Positions 33,265 to 47,099 of a stretch of 64,000 bases of DNA are shown here, in pieces. Under the pieces are notes generated by a model that was not told where the DNA came from, searched no databases, and saw only the letters and a program-made list of their open reading frames with translations. Position 1 is the stretch's first letter, and every line of letters begins with the position of its first letter. Position numbers and translations under genes: made by a program. This DNA is from Okapia johnstoni (Eukaryota > Chordata > Mammalia > Artiodactyla > Giraffidae): contig JAGTYA010000026.1 in NCBI GenBank assembly GCA_024291935.2, positions 9,342,001 through 9,406,000 of the forward strand. The letters run 5' to 3'.

Positions 33265-36200
33265 ATGGAGGTGAAGCGGCTGAAAGTGACCGAGCTGCGG
33301 TCGGAGCTGCAGCGGCGCGGCCTGGACTCTCGCGGCCTCAAGGTGGATCTGGCGCAGCGGCTGCAGGAGGCGCTGGACGCTGAGATGCTGGAGGACGAGG
33401 CCGGCGGTGGCGGGGGGGGCCGGGCCCGGCGGGGCCTGCAAGGCGGAGCCTCGGCCTGTGGCCGCGTCGGGCGGCGGCCCGGGTGGGGACGAGGAGGAGG
33501 ACGAAGAGGAGGAGGAAGAGGACGAAGAGGCGCTGCTTGAGGACGAGGATGAAGAGCCACCCCCTGCCCAGGCCTCGGGCCAGGCCGCGCAGCCGCCGCC
33601 GGAGCCCCCGGAGGTGGCAGCCCTGGAGGCCGAGGCGGAGCCCGATGCTTCCGAGAAAGCGGCGGAGGAGGCCACAGCCGAGTCAGGTGGGGTAAACGGT
33701 GGCGAAGAGCAGGGCACCGGCAAGGGGGAGGAAGATGAACCGGAGGAGCGGAGCGGGGACGAGACGCCGGGATCCGAGGCGCCGGGTGACAAGGCCGCGG
33801 AGGAACAGGGTGAGGAGCTGGCAGCGGAGCCGGGCTCCAACCTGCCGGGTGCGCCCCTGACCCAGCACCGAGCCCTGCACCGCGGGGTCCCGATTCCCAT
33901 CGCCGTTTGCCGGGACACCCTAGGGGAGGTGGTTTTCGTCCTCTCCCCTCCTTTCTGGAGGGTTTGTCTACCTCTGGTGGCCCCACTCTTTGCAGGAGGG
34001 AGGTTCCTTCCTAACTTGATTGCTTGCTTGGTGGTAGTGAATGGAAATAAAGCGGTTTCCCATGCGAACTGCTTGCGAGCTACCTGTTGGAGCAGCCTCC
34101 CGCGGTGCTGGTTATCTTTTCCTAAGCCGAGAATGCACTGAGGAATTGTTGATTACATGAACAACCAGACTGACTGTTGGAGGCTTCGGCCTTTGGGCCA
34201 CCCGACTGTTTACTTTTTCGCCATAAAATTAAGCAATAAGCTAAGTTCGTCAAGAGTTCGCTCCATCAAAAGCTCATTACTAGAGTTTGAGCCACACCGA
34301 AAATCTGGAAATCTAACCTTGCTCCTGCTTTTGCAGCAGCTCCTGCTTCTGCAGCAGCTCCTGCTTCAGTAGCTTGCAGTGTGAGGGTGTCAAGTGTAAT
34401 GGTTAACTACGAAAGAGAAAATCTTAATCTAGAACATTTAGAATAAGTTAGCTAACGTTACTTGGCTAGGGGTTTTACCTTGCCTGAATTATGATTAAAT
34501 TTTAATCTTTCGTTTGAGTGGATATAGATGGGCAAATTGTATGTTTACTGTACACTTAGGTAGCCTTTTACATTTTGGGTCCCTGACTTCCTGAATTGAA
34601 ATGATTGGGGTGTTGGTGGGTCCATTGAATAACCTTGTGGAAGAGAATGTATAGAGGTGCCCCAGGGAGTTAGTGACCTTCCTCTCTTCCTTTGAAGTGA
34701 TTGGATGGTTACAGCTGATCCATAACTATCTGTCAGAGTGGGAGGAAAACTAGAGCTGCTTCCCATTCTTACTATGAAGTGGCTTGCTTTTAGTTCCTTT
34801 TATAATACAGTTTTTAGGCTGCTGCTGGATATGATGGTATAATTGGAACCCATTCTACAACAGTCACATGCAACTTGCAGCTTGTGCTATGTCTTGGAAC
34901 AAAAATCCCATTACATAATCTTTGTCTTAATGTGTACCCCCAAAGAGCAGGTAAAAAAGCTTGAGAGATAAAGAACTTCTTTAGAAAGATTATTACTAAA
35001 AACCTTTAGTGTTAGTGTTGCAAACCACAAAAGTCCAAGGAAAAGTTCTGTTTTGTTTTTTTTTTCTCCTCTTGTAAAGAATGTTACTAAATACATGACA
35101 ACACTTTTCTGCCCCAAATTATGTGAGGTAAAGATGCAATTTTATTTATGGCTCTTTTGTGACTTAATGGTTTGTTCTTGCAAGTTTCAGTAAAAATCTA
35201 TGGTAACAGCTCTGTATAAAGTGCCAGAGTTCATTTGCTATGTAAGTAAAGCTGTGGATAGCTGTGCATTTTAAAGCTGGAAAGTCAAACTCTTCAAAAA
35301 AAGAAAGAAAATGAGGCTTCTATAACACAACACTGTGGGAAAGTGTTGAAAAATATATATTAAGTCTCTAGCTTAAATCCAAATCTGGTAGTCAAGAATC
35401 AAAGTTAAGCTATGAAGTTTTTAAAAAACTTACGGCATGTTTCTTTTATGTCGTGTAAGTGGGAAAATCTGCAAGTTTGACCTGATTTAAGCAGATAAAT
35501 TTAGAATGCAAAAATTGCCCAACTTTTAATCTACTTTTTGACTGTAATTAGCCCATCATGTCCTTAAAAAAAAAAATAATCCCATCCAATGACAGAAAGA
35601 TAATCTTTGGAAATAAAACGTTCTATGGATGCAGTGGGAATAACCTGGCTCTTCTGACTAGACAGATATGCCGGTCCTCCTTAGTTTCTGTTGGTTCTGA
35701 GCTTATTCTACACTCCAGTATGAAAACTGCTGATTTTCTTTCCCTCATTTTTGTAGGAGATGACCAAGATAGTGAAAAGTCAAAACCAGCAGGCTCAGAT
35801 GGTGAGCGGCGGGGGGTAAAGAGACAGCGGGATGAGAAGGATGAACATGGCCGAGCTTACTATGAATTCCGAGAGGAAGCCTACCACAGCCGGTGAGGGA
35901 AACAGTCCCTTTCATTGAAGGGAGTCTCTGCTCCAATTTTGGTATACCTGATGTTGACTGGAGAGTCTGGCAAAAAGGGGTGGATTAAAAACAGAATAGG
36001 TTCTTAGAGGCCTAAGTCTTTGATGAAATCTACCCTGAATGCTTCCGTTGCCCTTTTCTCATTTGCTGAAAGAAGCTGCCTGCTGGAATTTTATATTCAC
36101 TGGTAGTTTAACAGACATAATGTCATGCAGACACCTCTCGAATTAAAAGACTTTGGTTACATTATATTTGCTTTTCTCTCATACCCATAGCTCAAAGTCT

Positions 36201-39200
36201 CCACCACCCCCAGAAGAAGAGGTGAAAGACGAGGAAGAGGATCACACTCTTGTGAACCTGGACACGTGTATGTATAAGGCGGGCAGGTTGAGGGTTTCAG
36301 CCAATCAAAAGTTGTGAACCTGGACCACTGTATGTATAAGGCAGACAGGTTGGGGTTTTAAACCAATCAAAAGAGATTTTGGGGATTAAAAACATCCTGG
36401 TCTGCAGCTTTTAAGAGATTTAGACTTTGTATCCATTCTTGAGACCTGGGTACATTGGTGTTCTTTTGAAGGTTTACAATGTTGCATGTTGGAGTAAAAA
36501 GATTGCTTCTTTGTTAACAGATACCTCCGATCTCCATTTTCAAGTCAGCAAAGACCGCTATGGAGGGCAGCCACTTTTCTCAGAGAAGTTTCCCACCCTT
36601 TGGTCTGGGGCCAGAAGTACTTATGGAGTGACAAAGGGGAAAGTCTGCTTTGAGGCCAAGGTAGTGTGTACAGCTCATTAGGACCATTCATTTATTAAAT
36701 TAGTCATTAAACTACTCTGTACTGGACTTGCACCCACCAGTATTTTATTAGAGAAAGGTACCATACTTGAAAGATGACCTTAGCTCTAGTAACCAAGGAA
36801 TTAACCCTCATGACTTTGGTTTACGTTCATTGACGATTGTTTTTCTGATGCTGAGTTGTGATAGTTGTTTTTGGTTTGTATCAAAATTTTGTCTTGCTAA
36901 CTCAGACTTTGCTTGAGTTGGTCAGAATATCTGAAAAGTTCCTTTTCTGACTTGGCCAGGTAACCCAGAATCTCCCAATGAAAGAAGGCTGCACAGAGGT
37001 TTCTCTCCTTCGAGTTGGATGGTCTGTTGATTTTTCCCATCCACAGCTTGGTAAAGTTATCTTTAACTTGATCATGTTTGTGTGCACTGCTCTGTGGGAA
37101 GTTTGAGTGTAAGTAAACTAATTTGCTGATTTTTCTAGGTGAGGATGAATTCTCTTATGGTTTCGATGGACGAGGACTCAAGGCAGAGAATGGGCAGTTT
37201 GAGGAATTTGGCCAGACTTTTGGGGAGAATGATGTCATTGGCTGCTTTGCTGTAAGTGCTCCTGAAAGTTGTGGATTTGTAGCAAGGAGTGGATGGAGGG
37301 CACTTGGAGATCCCTTTGCCTCCCATCAGCTGCTTCTCTTCTGCAGTTGATGCATTGCTTGCATAGTTGTGTAGCAGTTGAAGTAGGGGGGAAAAGATGG
37401 AGTTGCGAGATTAATCAACTGCAAGCCCTGTGTGCCCATAAATGCTCTTGTCTTTTGTGGTAGAATTTTGAGGCTGAAGAAGTAGAACTTTCCTTTTCCA
37501 AGAATGGAGAAGACCTCGGTGTGGCATTCCGTATCAGCAAGGAATCCCTAGCAGATCGGGCCCTCCTACCCCATGTCCTCTGCAAAAATTGTGTTGTAGA
37601 ATTAAATTTTGGTCAGAAGGAGGAGCCCTTCTTCCCACCACCGGAAGAGTTTGTGTTCATCCATGCCGTGCCTGTTGAGGAGCGTGTGCGCACTGCAGTC
37701 CCTCCCAAGACCATAGAGGAGTGTGAGGTATGCCAGAGAGTGTGTAGAACCTTTGTGCTCATGCTTGGTTGGTCACTTTTCTGCTCAAACTTTGCCCAAC
37801 TGGGAGCTGGGGACGATGTTCTTAAGTTGGGCTTTGTAAACATGACCCTCAGGTTTTTTTTTTAATAGCATTCCTGATTCTGTTTACTTGCAGGTGATTC
37901 TGATGGTGGGACTCCCTGGATCTGGAAAGACCCAGTGGGCACTGAAATATGCAAAAGAAAACCCTGAGAAAAGATACAATGTCCTGGGAGCTGAGACTGT
38001 GCTCAATCAAATGAGGGTGAGTTGGTGGGAGGGGATAAATCACTCTGGTGTTCACTTTTAAATACCAAGAAATTTATATAATCTTTTCTCAACGGAGTTG
38101 GGTCTTTCAGGTGTCTGAGATCAGGGGCCCCACAAATAAATAAATGAGTTTTTGTTTTTTTTGTTTTCTTTTCCTTTGCTGTGTTACCAGATTTCTGAAA
38201 GCTGGTGAAGCATGGGGGTGTTTCAGGTATATCCAGATTGAGACTGGAAATAAGTCCTGTAGGAAATGGACAGCATTCACAGCACTAAGGAATGGCAGTG
38301 AACCAATGTGGTGGCATTGGTGGCATTTACCAGTGATTCTTGGGCTTTAACTTACTTTGTAATTTCTTGTGTTTCTTTTCCTCTTAAACTCATCAGATGA
38401 AGGGGCTCGAGGAGCCAGAGATGGATCCCAAAAGCCGAGACCTTTTAGTTCAGCAAGCCTCCCAGTGCCTTAGTAAGCTGGTCCAGATTGCTTCCCGGAC
38501 AAAGAGGAACTTTATTCTTGATCAGGTATTGTTCAAAAATTTAAAAGAAATCCAATTTAACAATATGTCCAAAGATAAAAGATTTGGTATCCATTTAATC
38601 TGATGAAATTGCTCAGAGTCAAAATAAGGTGCATATATAAAGACTGAATTAAGGAACAGAATCAGGTTACCCAGTTATAACCAAGAATTATGGTTGTAAT
38701 GTTCTTTTGAATTGAGAGATACACTTCTCTGTTTTCACCGGAGAGTATTTGGACCCAGGCTGTAAAGCACATTATAGAGGTGATAGAGTGTTGTAGCTTT
38801 GGATTCATGACTCCACCACTTACTAGGTTTGTGACTTTGGACAAGTCTCAGTCTCTCTGACTCTCAAGTTTCATGTTGGGTAAAACAGGATAACATCATG
38901 TAGCTTTTGAAGAATTCAGAGACTGTATAAATAAGTCCTCTAATCTAGTGCCTCACTTGTGAAGGATTCTCAGTAAGTGTTGGTTGAATTTAACTTTTAC
39001 TCCTAAAACATCTATTACTTCTCCTGTCCCTAGTGTAATGTGTACAACTCTGGCCAACGGCGGAAGCTGTTACTGTTTAAGACTTTCTCCCGGAAAGTGG
39101 TGGTGGTTGTCCCTAATGAGGAGGACTGGAAGAAGAGGCTGGAGCTGAGGAAGGAAGTGGAGGGAGATGATGTGCCTGAGTCTATAATGCTGGAGATGAA

Positions 39201-42200
39201 AGGTGGGCTAACCTCTACAAGTTAGAGATCCTGGCCTTGGTCCATGCACACCTCCTTAGGGCCTCTTAGCACCTGGAGGATTTTTCACATGTGTAAAGTA
39301 TAAATCGGAGGACTAGATTAATGAGTGTGATCACTTGTGGAATAATGAATGAGCAGAATGAATGGTGAAGCAATAACCCCTTGATTCATTCTGATAAAAT
39401 ACCAAAAAAATAAATAAATGCTGATAGGCCACAGGATAATCAAAACTCAAGGCAGAGGTTTCAGTGAGTCAGTTATTCATTCAGTAAATACTTAGGAGTG
39501 TCTGCTATTTGTCCAGTACAGTTCTAGACCTAGGGAAATAATGAAATGAAGCTCTGCCTTCACCGAATTTATATTCTAGAGATGGAACATTCTGATGGTT
39601 CAGATGAAAATGGTAGTGGTTGGAGTGAATGATCTCAGCAGTATGTTTTGATTTCTGTATCACACTAGGCTTGTTTTGTTTTTTACTTTTGTTGTTTGTT
39701 GGTGTTGATTTTTGGTATGTGCCATATAAAGCCTTACAGCAAGGTTCCCTGGAAGGCGATATTAACCTTCTTGATTGACCTGGAGTTCTGCTGTTCACCT
39801 CTGAGTTTGGTTTTTCCCCGTGCTGCCTCCAGCTCCTGGCATCCCACAAGAGCCGTCAGCTATTGGCTCTTTGAATTCTGATAATGCCCGGGCGTGGGAG
39901 CTGGTTTCACACTGAAGAGCTCAAGTTTACTCAGAATGAACTAGACCAGTCCATAATTAATTTGGGGCACTTGGAGGAATTGAGTTCAATTTTATGAAAC
40001 TAAGGGCTAATTGGATTCACTTAACAAACAGGAGCACCTCATTGAACTGAATTCCACTGGGACTCAGCCTCTGAACTTGATGTCCAGAGACTAGCAGTCC
40101 AGAGACTAGTGCTGGCCCATCCTACACAGGTGGTTAGTGAGACCCCGGTACTCTTGCTTCCTGTTCTCCTCAGACAGATGAGTAAGTGCCTTTAGGCTTG
40201 GCTCAGTTTCTTCTTGAGTCTCTTTTAAAAGTGTATTTCTTATCTAACTACACCAGAACTTTCTCAGTTACTTTTACCCTCTGGCCGCCTGCTTCTGTCC
40301 TGATAAGAAACCTTAACCCAGTTCACTTCTAATTTATTATGGATCACTTGAGAACTTGTAAATCTCAAGTTTGCAGATAGCCCTTTGCCTGAGGCTTTTG
40401 CAGTTAGAGAGAACTTGTAGAGTGAACCCAGCACATTTTTGTGCATTTATAGATGAGGCTTAGAAAATCCTGTTCTTCCTGTAGTGGAGTTTTCATTATG
40501 CGATATTACCCATTTTTGCACTTGGAGGCCCACAGAGCTTCTCTCTTACTCTTATAGCCAACTTCTCTCTGCCTGAAAAATGCGACTATATGGATGAGGT
40601 GACATATGGGGAGCTGGAGAAGGAGGAAGCTCAGCCCATTGTCACTAAATACAAGGAGGAGGCCAGGAAGCTGCTGCCCCCCTCTGAGAAGCGGACAAAC
40701 CGCCGCAACAATCGAAACAAGCGTAACCGGCAGAACCGAAGCCGAGGCCAAGGCTACGGTGAGTCCCGGGGACCTGGCAGCCCCGCCTCAGTCTGTTCTG
40801 TGCCAAGTGCAGCTGGACCCACCCGGAAAGGCCAGGCAGCCACACTGGGTCACCAGCGTTAAAGACATCCCTTCATGGAGCTGCTTTCTTCCTGTGTCCT
40901 TTACTCCTAGCTTCTTGTGCTTTTCCCATAATCTTGAAACAAAAAGTAGTTATTTTTCAACAAAAGTATTTGTTTCCTTGAAGAGCAGTGCTTGAAGCTG
41001 CTCATTTGTCTAGTTTTCATTTTTACGTGTGGATTCACCCTTCACTATTGTAGTTTATCTGAAGGATTTGTGCAGGATGCTTTTTTTCTTTGTCTCCTGG
41101 GTCAACCCAGCTATGTAGATCAGAAAGTGAGTGCATTATTCAGTAATTTGAGGGGTTATGAAGTAAGTTAGCTTATTAGTGGATTAATTTCCTCTCTCAA
41201 TTATCTAGTTTTGTCAGTTAACCCCCTTGATCCCCCTCCCACGGTGCTCATTCAAATGTATGTATGTGTGTGTAATTTTAAGTGTAAGTCAGCAAAAAAA
41301 TTTTTGAGTGCTTGCTATGTGCTAGGCCCTGGGAATACCAACAGTTCCTGCCTTGGAAGAGCTTGACGTTTAGACTTTGTTCATTTGTATAAAATGGGTT
41401 TGGGTTGTGTGATGCCCAAGATCCCTTCCAGGGCTGAAAGTCTGCAACTCTATGAATGGCAGTTTCACTCGTGTTTCTAACTCTGCCATGTATCCTTTTG
41501 CCATCTTAAATGTTTTGCAGGAATTGGGGAGCTTCAAAAAGTGAGACCAAGGTGGCTTAGTTTTTCTTATGTCTCTATTCCTCTGCCTTCCCCCCTCAGA
41601 CTTTTAAAAAGATCCTGGCTGGTGCTTTAATTAACATTGTGTGAGCCTGACAGAAGCAGGCCTCCTATTCCCCCAGAATTGCCTTTGGGTCCGACTTTTT
41701 GATTTCCACTCAGATGTGGAGCCAGGACCCCATGCCAGCTGTCTGAGCGCGCTCTCCATTTCTCTTCCAGTGGGCGGGCAGCGCCGAGGCTACGACAACC
41801 GGGCCTACGGGCAGCAGTGCTGGGGGCAGTCTGGAAACAGAGGGGTGAGTGCAGCTCTCCTTCTGCTCCTCCCTCTGGGCCGTGATAGCCATTCCTATTG
41901 GCTTTGGGGAGCAGAGTGGTTTGGGCTGTTTTCTCAGGGCTTAGGGTTTTGCCCATTTAATTTGTTCATCTGGCAGAATTTATCCTGGGAAGATTAAGCC
42001 TGTATATAATACCAAGCAAAGATATGTCTCATCTAAGATGGGGGATAGCAGTGGATTGTGATGCTACAGACCCATGCATCTTCACTCCTTCTCTTTCTCC
42101 TTTTCTCAGGGTTACCGTAACTTCTACGATCGATACAGGGGAGACTACGATCGATTCTATGGGAGAGATTATGAGTACAACAGATACAGAGACTATTACA

Positions 42201-42418
42201 GACAGTATAATCGGGATGTAAGTATCGCCTGGGAATAGAGAGATGAAGGGGCGGGCAGGACCAGAGGGAGGAGTGTCATGCCTCTCCGTCCTCAGCCCTC
42301 TGTGGCTCCACGTGACAGGGTCCCCCCTCTTTTCTAGTGGCAGAATTACTACTACCACCATCCCCAGGACAGAGACCGATACTACAGGAACTACTACGGT
42401 TACCAAGGGTATCGGTGA
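33265..42418 (+). CDS. HNRNPUL2: hnRNP U-like protein 2, fourteen coding exons, with an apparent frameshift in exon 1
   Basis: A nuclear RNA/DNA-binding protein of the hnRNP U family, known to act in the DNA-damage response. Exons: 33265-33809, 35757-35892, 36191-36267, 36521-36660, 36960-37050, 37139-37251, 37464-37727, 37894-38016, 38397-38525, 39034-39202, 40558-40758, 41771-41844, 42110-42217 and 42338-42418. All introns are GT-AG. The ATG at 33265 starts [19 protein letters not shown], a SAP domain at residues 3-37. An acidic tract follows, then a SPRY domain at about 250-430, a P-loop kinase-like domain with Walker A GLPGSGKT at about 461-468, and a C-terminal Arg/Gly/Tyr/Asn-rich tail ending YYGYQGYR. 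Taken literally, the frame breaks in exon 1 at the G8 run 33412-33419. Counting one G fewer restores the family sequence, and every later exon then fits, giving 749 residues (human about 747). The human locus is known to make HNRNPUL2-BSCL2 read-through transcripts. Confidence 0.96.
34321..34371 (+). repeat. 18-bp minisatellite, about 2.8 copies
   Basis: The unit GCTCCTGCTTYTGCAGCA starts at 34321, 34339 and 34357, in HNRNPUL2 intron 1. One frame reads as a Leu/Gln repeat, but it is intronic. Confidence 0.9.
36251..36374 (+). repeat. HNRNPUL2: 62-bp tandem duplication spanning an HNRNPUL2 splice donor
   Basis: Copy 1 (36251-36312) contains the last 17 bases of coding exon 3 and its GTATGT donor. 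Copy 2 (36313-36374) repeats the exon end and a second GTATGT about 62 bp downstream, with about ten differences. Confidence 0.9.
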
Positions 42419-45060
42419 AGCCCCTGCCATTGTCGCCTGTCAGCCACGAAGCTGAATCTCTGGGGGTGCCAAGCACCCCCCCAAAACACAACCAAGGAAA
42501 ACAGGGGCTGTCGGGGTGGGGCTGAGCTGCCGGGGAGGGGCGGTGGGGGGAGGGTGCACAAGCAGGGGTGGGGGAGGGGGGAGGTGGAAACAAACAACAA
42601 AACTGTACATTTTTTTTAAAGTTTGTTGAAAAGAATATTGTCTTATTCTATAAAACATTTCAAACCTAGTTAGATATTTGTAATCAAAAAAAAAAAAAAA
42701 ACATTTGCTCAGAAAGCAGCACTTAGGGCTGCCTGTCCTATATACCCTGCAGTCGGACAGGAAGAGAACTGAAAATGTCACCCTTCTGACATTCTAAGGC
42801 AGCTGGACTGGCAGCCGAGTAAGGGAGAGCGATGGTGAGGTGATGCGCAGAGGGTGGGAAGCGTTCGAGGGTGCCCACTCTCCACAGCAGGCAGGAGCGG
42901 GGCAGAGGGCGAGCTTGTGACTGGGGCAGTGAAAATAAACGATTGGCTCTTATCAATCACTTGCACCAACTAACCGTTTGTATTTTCTTTACCGACCTTT
43001 CCCTCTTGGGATATCTGGTCCGGTGGGCTGGGAGGCCATAGTGTCCCTATCTCCACATGCTTGTGCCTCTGTGCTGTTTGGCCAAGGCATGGCAGCTACC
43101 AATTGGGCGGTTCTATTATATAGGATCCCCAGGCCAGGGAGCCATGGGGACTGTTGGTGACTGGAGAGTAGAATAGTTGTAGCCTCTCTGTACCCATTTA
43201 TGGATTTCCATAAAATCTGGGAGAAGAGTTGGGATTGCAGCCCTCAGTCTGAAGATGATCTGCCAGTCTCTGCTCTCTTGTCTTCCAAGGCTGAGACAGG
43301 CGGGAAGTCTCTGAAATCATCTCTGTTAGAGAATCTGTCCTCTTCTAGTTCTAGAGAAGGAACGTTTCTCAGGGTTTCAGCTCACACAGAAACGAAGCAG
43401 GATTCTTTTCACTGCAGCAGGATATGTATATAGGTGAATCCTGTGGTGTGGGCTACTGGGCCCAGGTGCTGAGAATAGCGACTATTTTATACAGTGTGGA
43501 GGGCCAGGGCCCTGCTGGCTTTTTTGATACCCAGGTAGAGAGTGAATAGAAAGGGGGAGGGTGGGGGGTGGGGGTGGGAGGCAGCTCAGTGGGGCTGCCG
43601 GAACTTGGAAAGAGTGTGAATGTGAGCGTGTGCATGCACAGGAGCACCCCTTCCCGACTTGAGGCAACAGGATTCCTCCTGGGGTGTCCTCCCTGCGTGG
43701 CCCAGAGAGGCATCTAGCCAAGAGACGTCAGTTGGGATAGTAACTTTACCGACACCCTCCTAGTTCTTGACAGACAGCTTCAGGTCGCTGGTTCAAGAAT
43801 ATGGGTGGGATGTGGGAATGCTCTTTGAATACTGAGCTTCAGTTTTCATTCACCTTCCTGCTCAGCATTGCGTCAGCCAAGAGCTTACTCAGCGAACACA
43901 TCACATTGCTGCACTTCCAGCGAGGGGAGTCCCAGCTTGTGCTACTAGAAAACGCTTCACTTCCACTTCCTCACCTGGGCAGTCCTCTGTTGAAAATTTT
44001 GTGCTGAGATTCGATCTCTCTCGCCCTCTCCCACAGTTACTGCCATGCCCAGGAGGGTGCACAGGCCCTAGTTCTGGCCCTCTAGTCACCTGTCTAGGAC
44101 ACCCTTCTGTTCCACCAGGACCTCTGACCCAGAGGCTGGAATGGGGTGCTGGTAGACAATACATTTGCTTGCTCACAGTGATGTCCCTCTCTTTCTCCGG
44201 ACACCTGCTTCTGTGGGTTTGTGTGTGGCAGTGGGTGAAGTGATTGCCTGAAGTTTTCTGTAACCCATTAACTTTTTATTACCATTAAGGGGGGAGTGTT
44301 TGAGAAAGCTTTAGTGCTCATAGTGTCAGGGCAAGGAGATAAAAACTGGACCCCAAAGAGATTTCCCTTAGGACAAGATTATAACAGAAAATTGACTCTG
44401 TGGCAGAAACTGCCAGCCCTATTCAAATGTTTAGTCCTGCAGCAAATAGCATCTTTTTATAGTCTACAGCACGGTTTAAGGATGCTAGGCCCTCAGGGCA
44501 GGGAAGGGGAAAGACAGAATTTAAGCCGCTTTGGGGTTTTTTTTTTTTTGGGGGGGGGGTACTTGCTGTTCACTTTTGACACTGGAAAGTCATCTTTTCA
44601 TAAAAAGCTCTTTCTAGGTGGGTGGAGAGTGAAACTGCCACGTCGGTTTAGTCCAAGAGATAACTCGCAACAACAGTAGATGTCTGGGTTTTGTTTGTGT
44701 CTGTTTTTTTATTATGAAAAAAATGTTAAGGGGGGAAATGGGGATTAACAGGAGGGATCCCTAGCCTTGTTTTCCTTAGAAGACTTGTTTAGTGTTTTAT
44801 CAGACGTCTGTTGTAGTTGTTGTAGGTGGAAAAGCTTGTGAGAAAAACAACCACCACATGGAGCCTGTAAATGTTTTTGCACAACCTGTAAAGCATTCTT
44901 GGAAGTGGCCAGTAAAAAAAGGGTTTTACCATTTAAAAAAAAATGTAACTGTGTCATTGTTTACATCTGTAACTTTTCCCTCCCCTGTTCTCATTACAAC
45001 ATTCTGGCAAAAATGTAGGCACGGTAGCTACCAGTTTTAGAATAAATAACCATTTGGACT
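42419..45060 (+). other. HNRNPUL2: HNRNPUL2 3' UTR (probable extent)
   Basis: No further coding sequence follows the stop at 42416-42418. Polyadenylation signals AATAAA are seen at 42934-42939 and 45041-45046. The long form fits the long 3' UTR usual for this gene. An A16-like run sits at about 42686-42701 and poly-T/poly-G tracts at about 44535-44560. No interspersed repeat is obvious. Confidence 0.55.
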
Positions 45061-45437
45061 GAATTCACCTCTTCTGTGGCTGCACTGACTGGGTAGAGAG
45101 TGTGTCATTGGGGGCTTTCCTTATGTCTGATGCTGCTCCTTAAGCTGTACTGGGTTCCAGCTAAGGGTGGCTTTCCTCTTTCAGAGCTGCTTCTCCCTTC
45201 CCATTCTGCTACCATGCTTTCACTAGGGAACCAGCCACACCTTCACTCAGGGTTTGTTGGCTTACTTAAGTGCTTGCTTTTACTAAGAGTTTGAACCACT
45301 GGTGTAGAAGAAAATAAGTTATAACTCATGACTTCTGTGTATTTGGCCTATACTAAAACCAATTGAATGTGTGAGGTTAAATGTAGGGTTGTCCATTTAG
45401 GGGCCACATAAGTTTATATGTGAGTAATTACCACTTA

Positions 45438-45643
45438 GGGAAGCCTTGGTGGCTCAGTGGTGAAGAATCTGCCTGCCAATGCAGGAAGCGTGGGTTCTGT
45501 CCCTGGGTCTGAAAGATCTCCTGGAGAAGGAAATGGCAACCCACTCTAGTATTCTTGCCTGGGAAATCCCATGGACAGAGGAGCCTAGTGGACTACAATC
45601 CGCAGGGTCAAAAAGAGTCAGACATGACAGCAACTAAACAACA
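45438..45643 (+). repeat. Bov-A2 SINE with target-site duplication
   Basis: AAGCCTTGGTGGCTCAGTGG head to AGAGTCAGACATGACAGCAA end. AATTACCACTTA flanks it at 45426-45437 and 45644-45655. Confidence 0.93.
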
Positions 45644-46450
45644 AATTACCACTTAAAAGGAAGAGCCTACTTAATTCAGCAGAAGATGTTTGATGGAGAT
45701 TCTTTCCTAGTGAATTTATAGAACAAGAAGGTAACTTTAACTGACAAAAAGCATTTGTGTCACTAGCATGGAACTGACCCTGATTGTAATTTCTAATAAA
45801 TGGTCAGGGACTTATTAAGGCTGGGATACCACAGGCTTATGACATGTAAGGTTTTGAAGTAGTGATGATATAGTTACTGTTGTAACTCCTCCCTTTCGAC
45901 ATGACACAGAGTCTCACCCTGGAGTCTTATAGCTTCGAGCCCAAACGCTATCCTTGATCTCAGTGTCTGCCCATTCTCTAGGATGCTTAAAGTTACTCTG
46001 TTATAGCTACTCATTTTAAGCGGTTATTTATAGCTTATGTCTTGTCTCTAGTAACCTCTAATCACCCCCACTCCCACCTTTTCCCTAACTAGGGCTGCAG
46101 ACGTTCACCTCTAATCTGATAAGTATGAAAATTGAGTATGTAGAAGAACTGAGCAGAGGCTGCTTTTTTTAAAAAAAAATAACAAACACCAAGATTACAT
46201 TTTTTGAGTACTCCTGACTTTTTATGAGGTCTGAGCAGGTGTGGAGGTTTTCACTTACTCCTCTGGAATTTGCCCAACACTGTGATAACAGGAAAAGAGA
46301 AAGATTGTTTTATGCCCTGCTTGCCATTTAAGCATGTATAGTACAACCGAACTGTTAAAATGCCTGCTGTATGCCAGATACTGACAGGTTGCAGAGATTA
46401 AAAAAAACTTGATCCTTCCAGGAGTTTTCAACAGGCACTAAGAACTTAAG

Positions 46451-46665
46451 CGGGCTTCCTTGGTGGCTCAGATAGTAAAGAATCCGCCTGCAGTGTGGGA
46501 GACCTGGGTTCTATCCCTGGGTTAGGGAGATAGCCTGGAAGAGGGAATGGCAACCCACTCCAATATTCTTGCCTGGAGAATCTCCATGGACAGAGAAGCC
46601 TGGTAGGCTACAGGCCATGGAGTCACAAAGAATCGGACACGATTGAGAGACTAAGCACAGCACAA
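46451..46665 (+). repeat. Bov-A2 SINE
   Basis: GGGCTTCCTTGGTGGCTCAG head and GAATCGGACACGATTGAGAG end, flanked by near-identical AAGAACT(T)AAGC. Confidence 0.9.
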
Positions 46666-47099
46666 GAACTAAGCAGGTTCCTGAACAGAATCTGGGTAGG
46701 TCCCCACTTCAGGAGGGAGACCAGTTTACTTTCTCGTTACTTCCTCTCTAGGATGAGGGAATTAAATATCTCCAGGGCCTCTTAGGGCTCAGGAATTCAT
46801 CAGCAGCTCCCCAAGTTCACTGGGTACCCCTGTAGGGCTGTGGAGACATCCGCAGGAATCTAAGTTATTCCCTTGGTTTCCTCTCGATCCGTGCTTGTCT
46901 TCCTGTGTGAAAGTGTGAGGAAGCTGGGGGTGATATGCTTTCTCTAATATAGGTCACCCACGCCTACTGCAAAGCAGCTCCTACCCCTGAGTGTATCCCA
47001 GGACACAGCAGGAGCTGATCTAGGCTTCCCCCGGGGAAGGATGTATTCCTGAATGGGGGGTGGGGAATCTTAATCCATGAGGAGCAGACATCCTGAGAC

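Noticed and set aside
33040..33986. Two antisense frames of almost 300 codons over HNRNPUL2 exon 1
   Set aside because: They are low-complexity Ser/Pro shadows of the GC-rich acidic coding exon.
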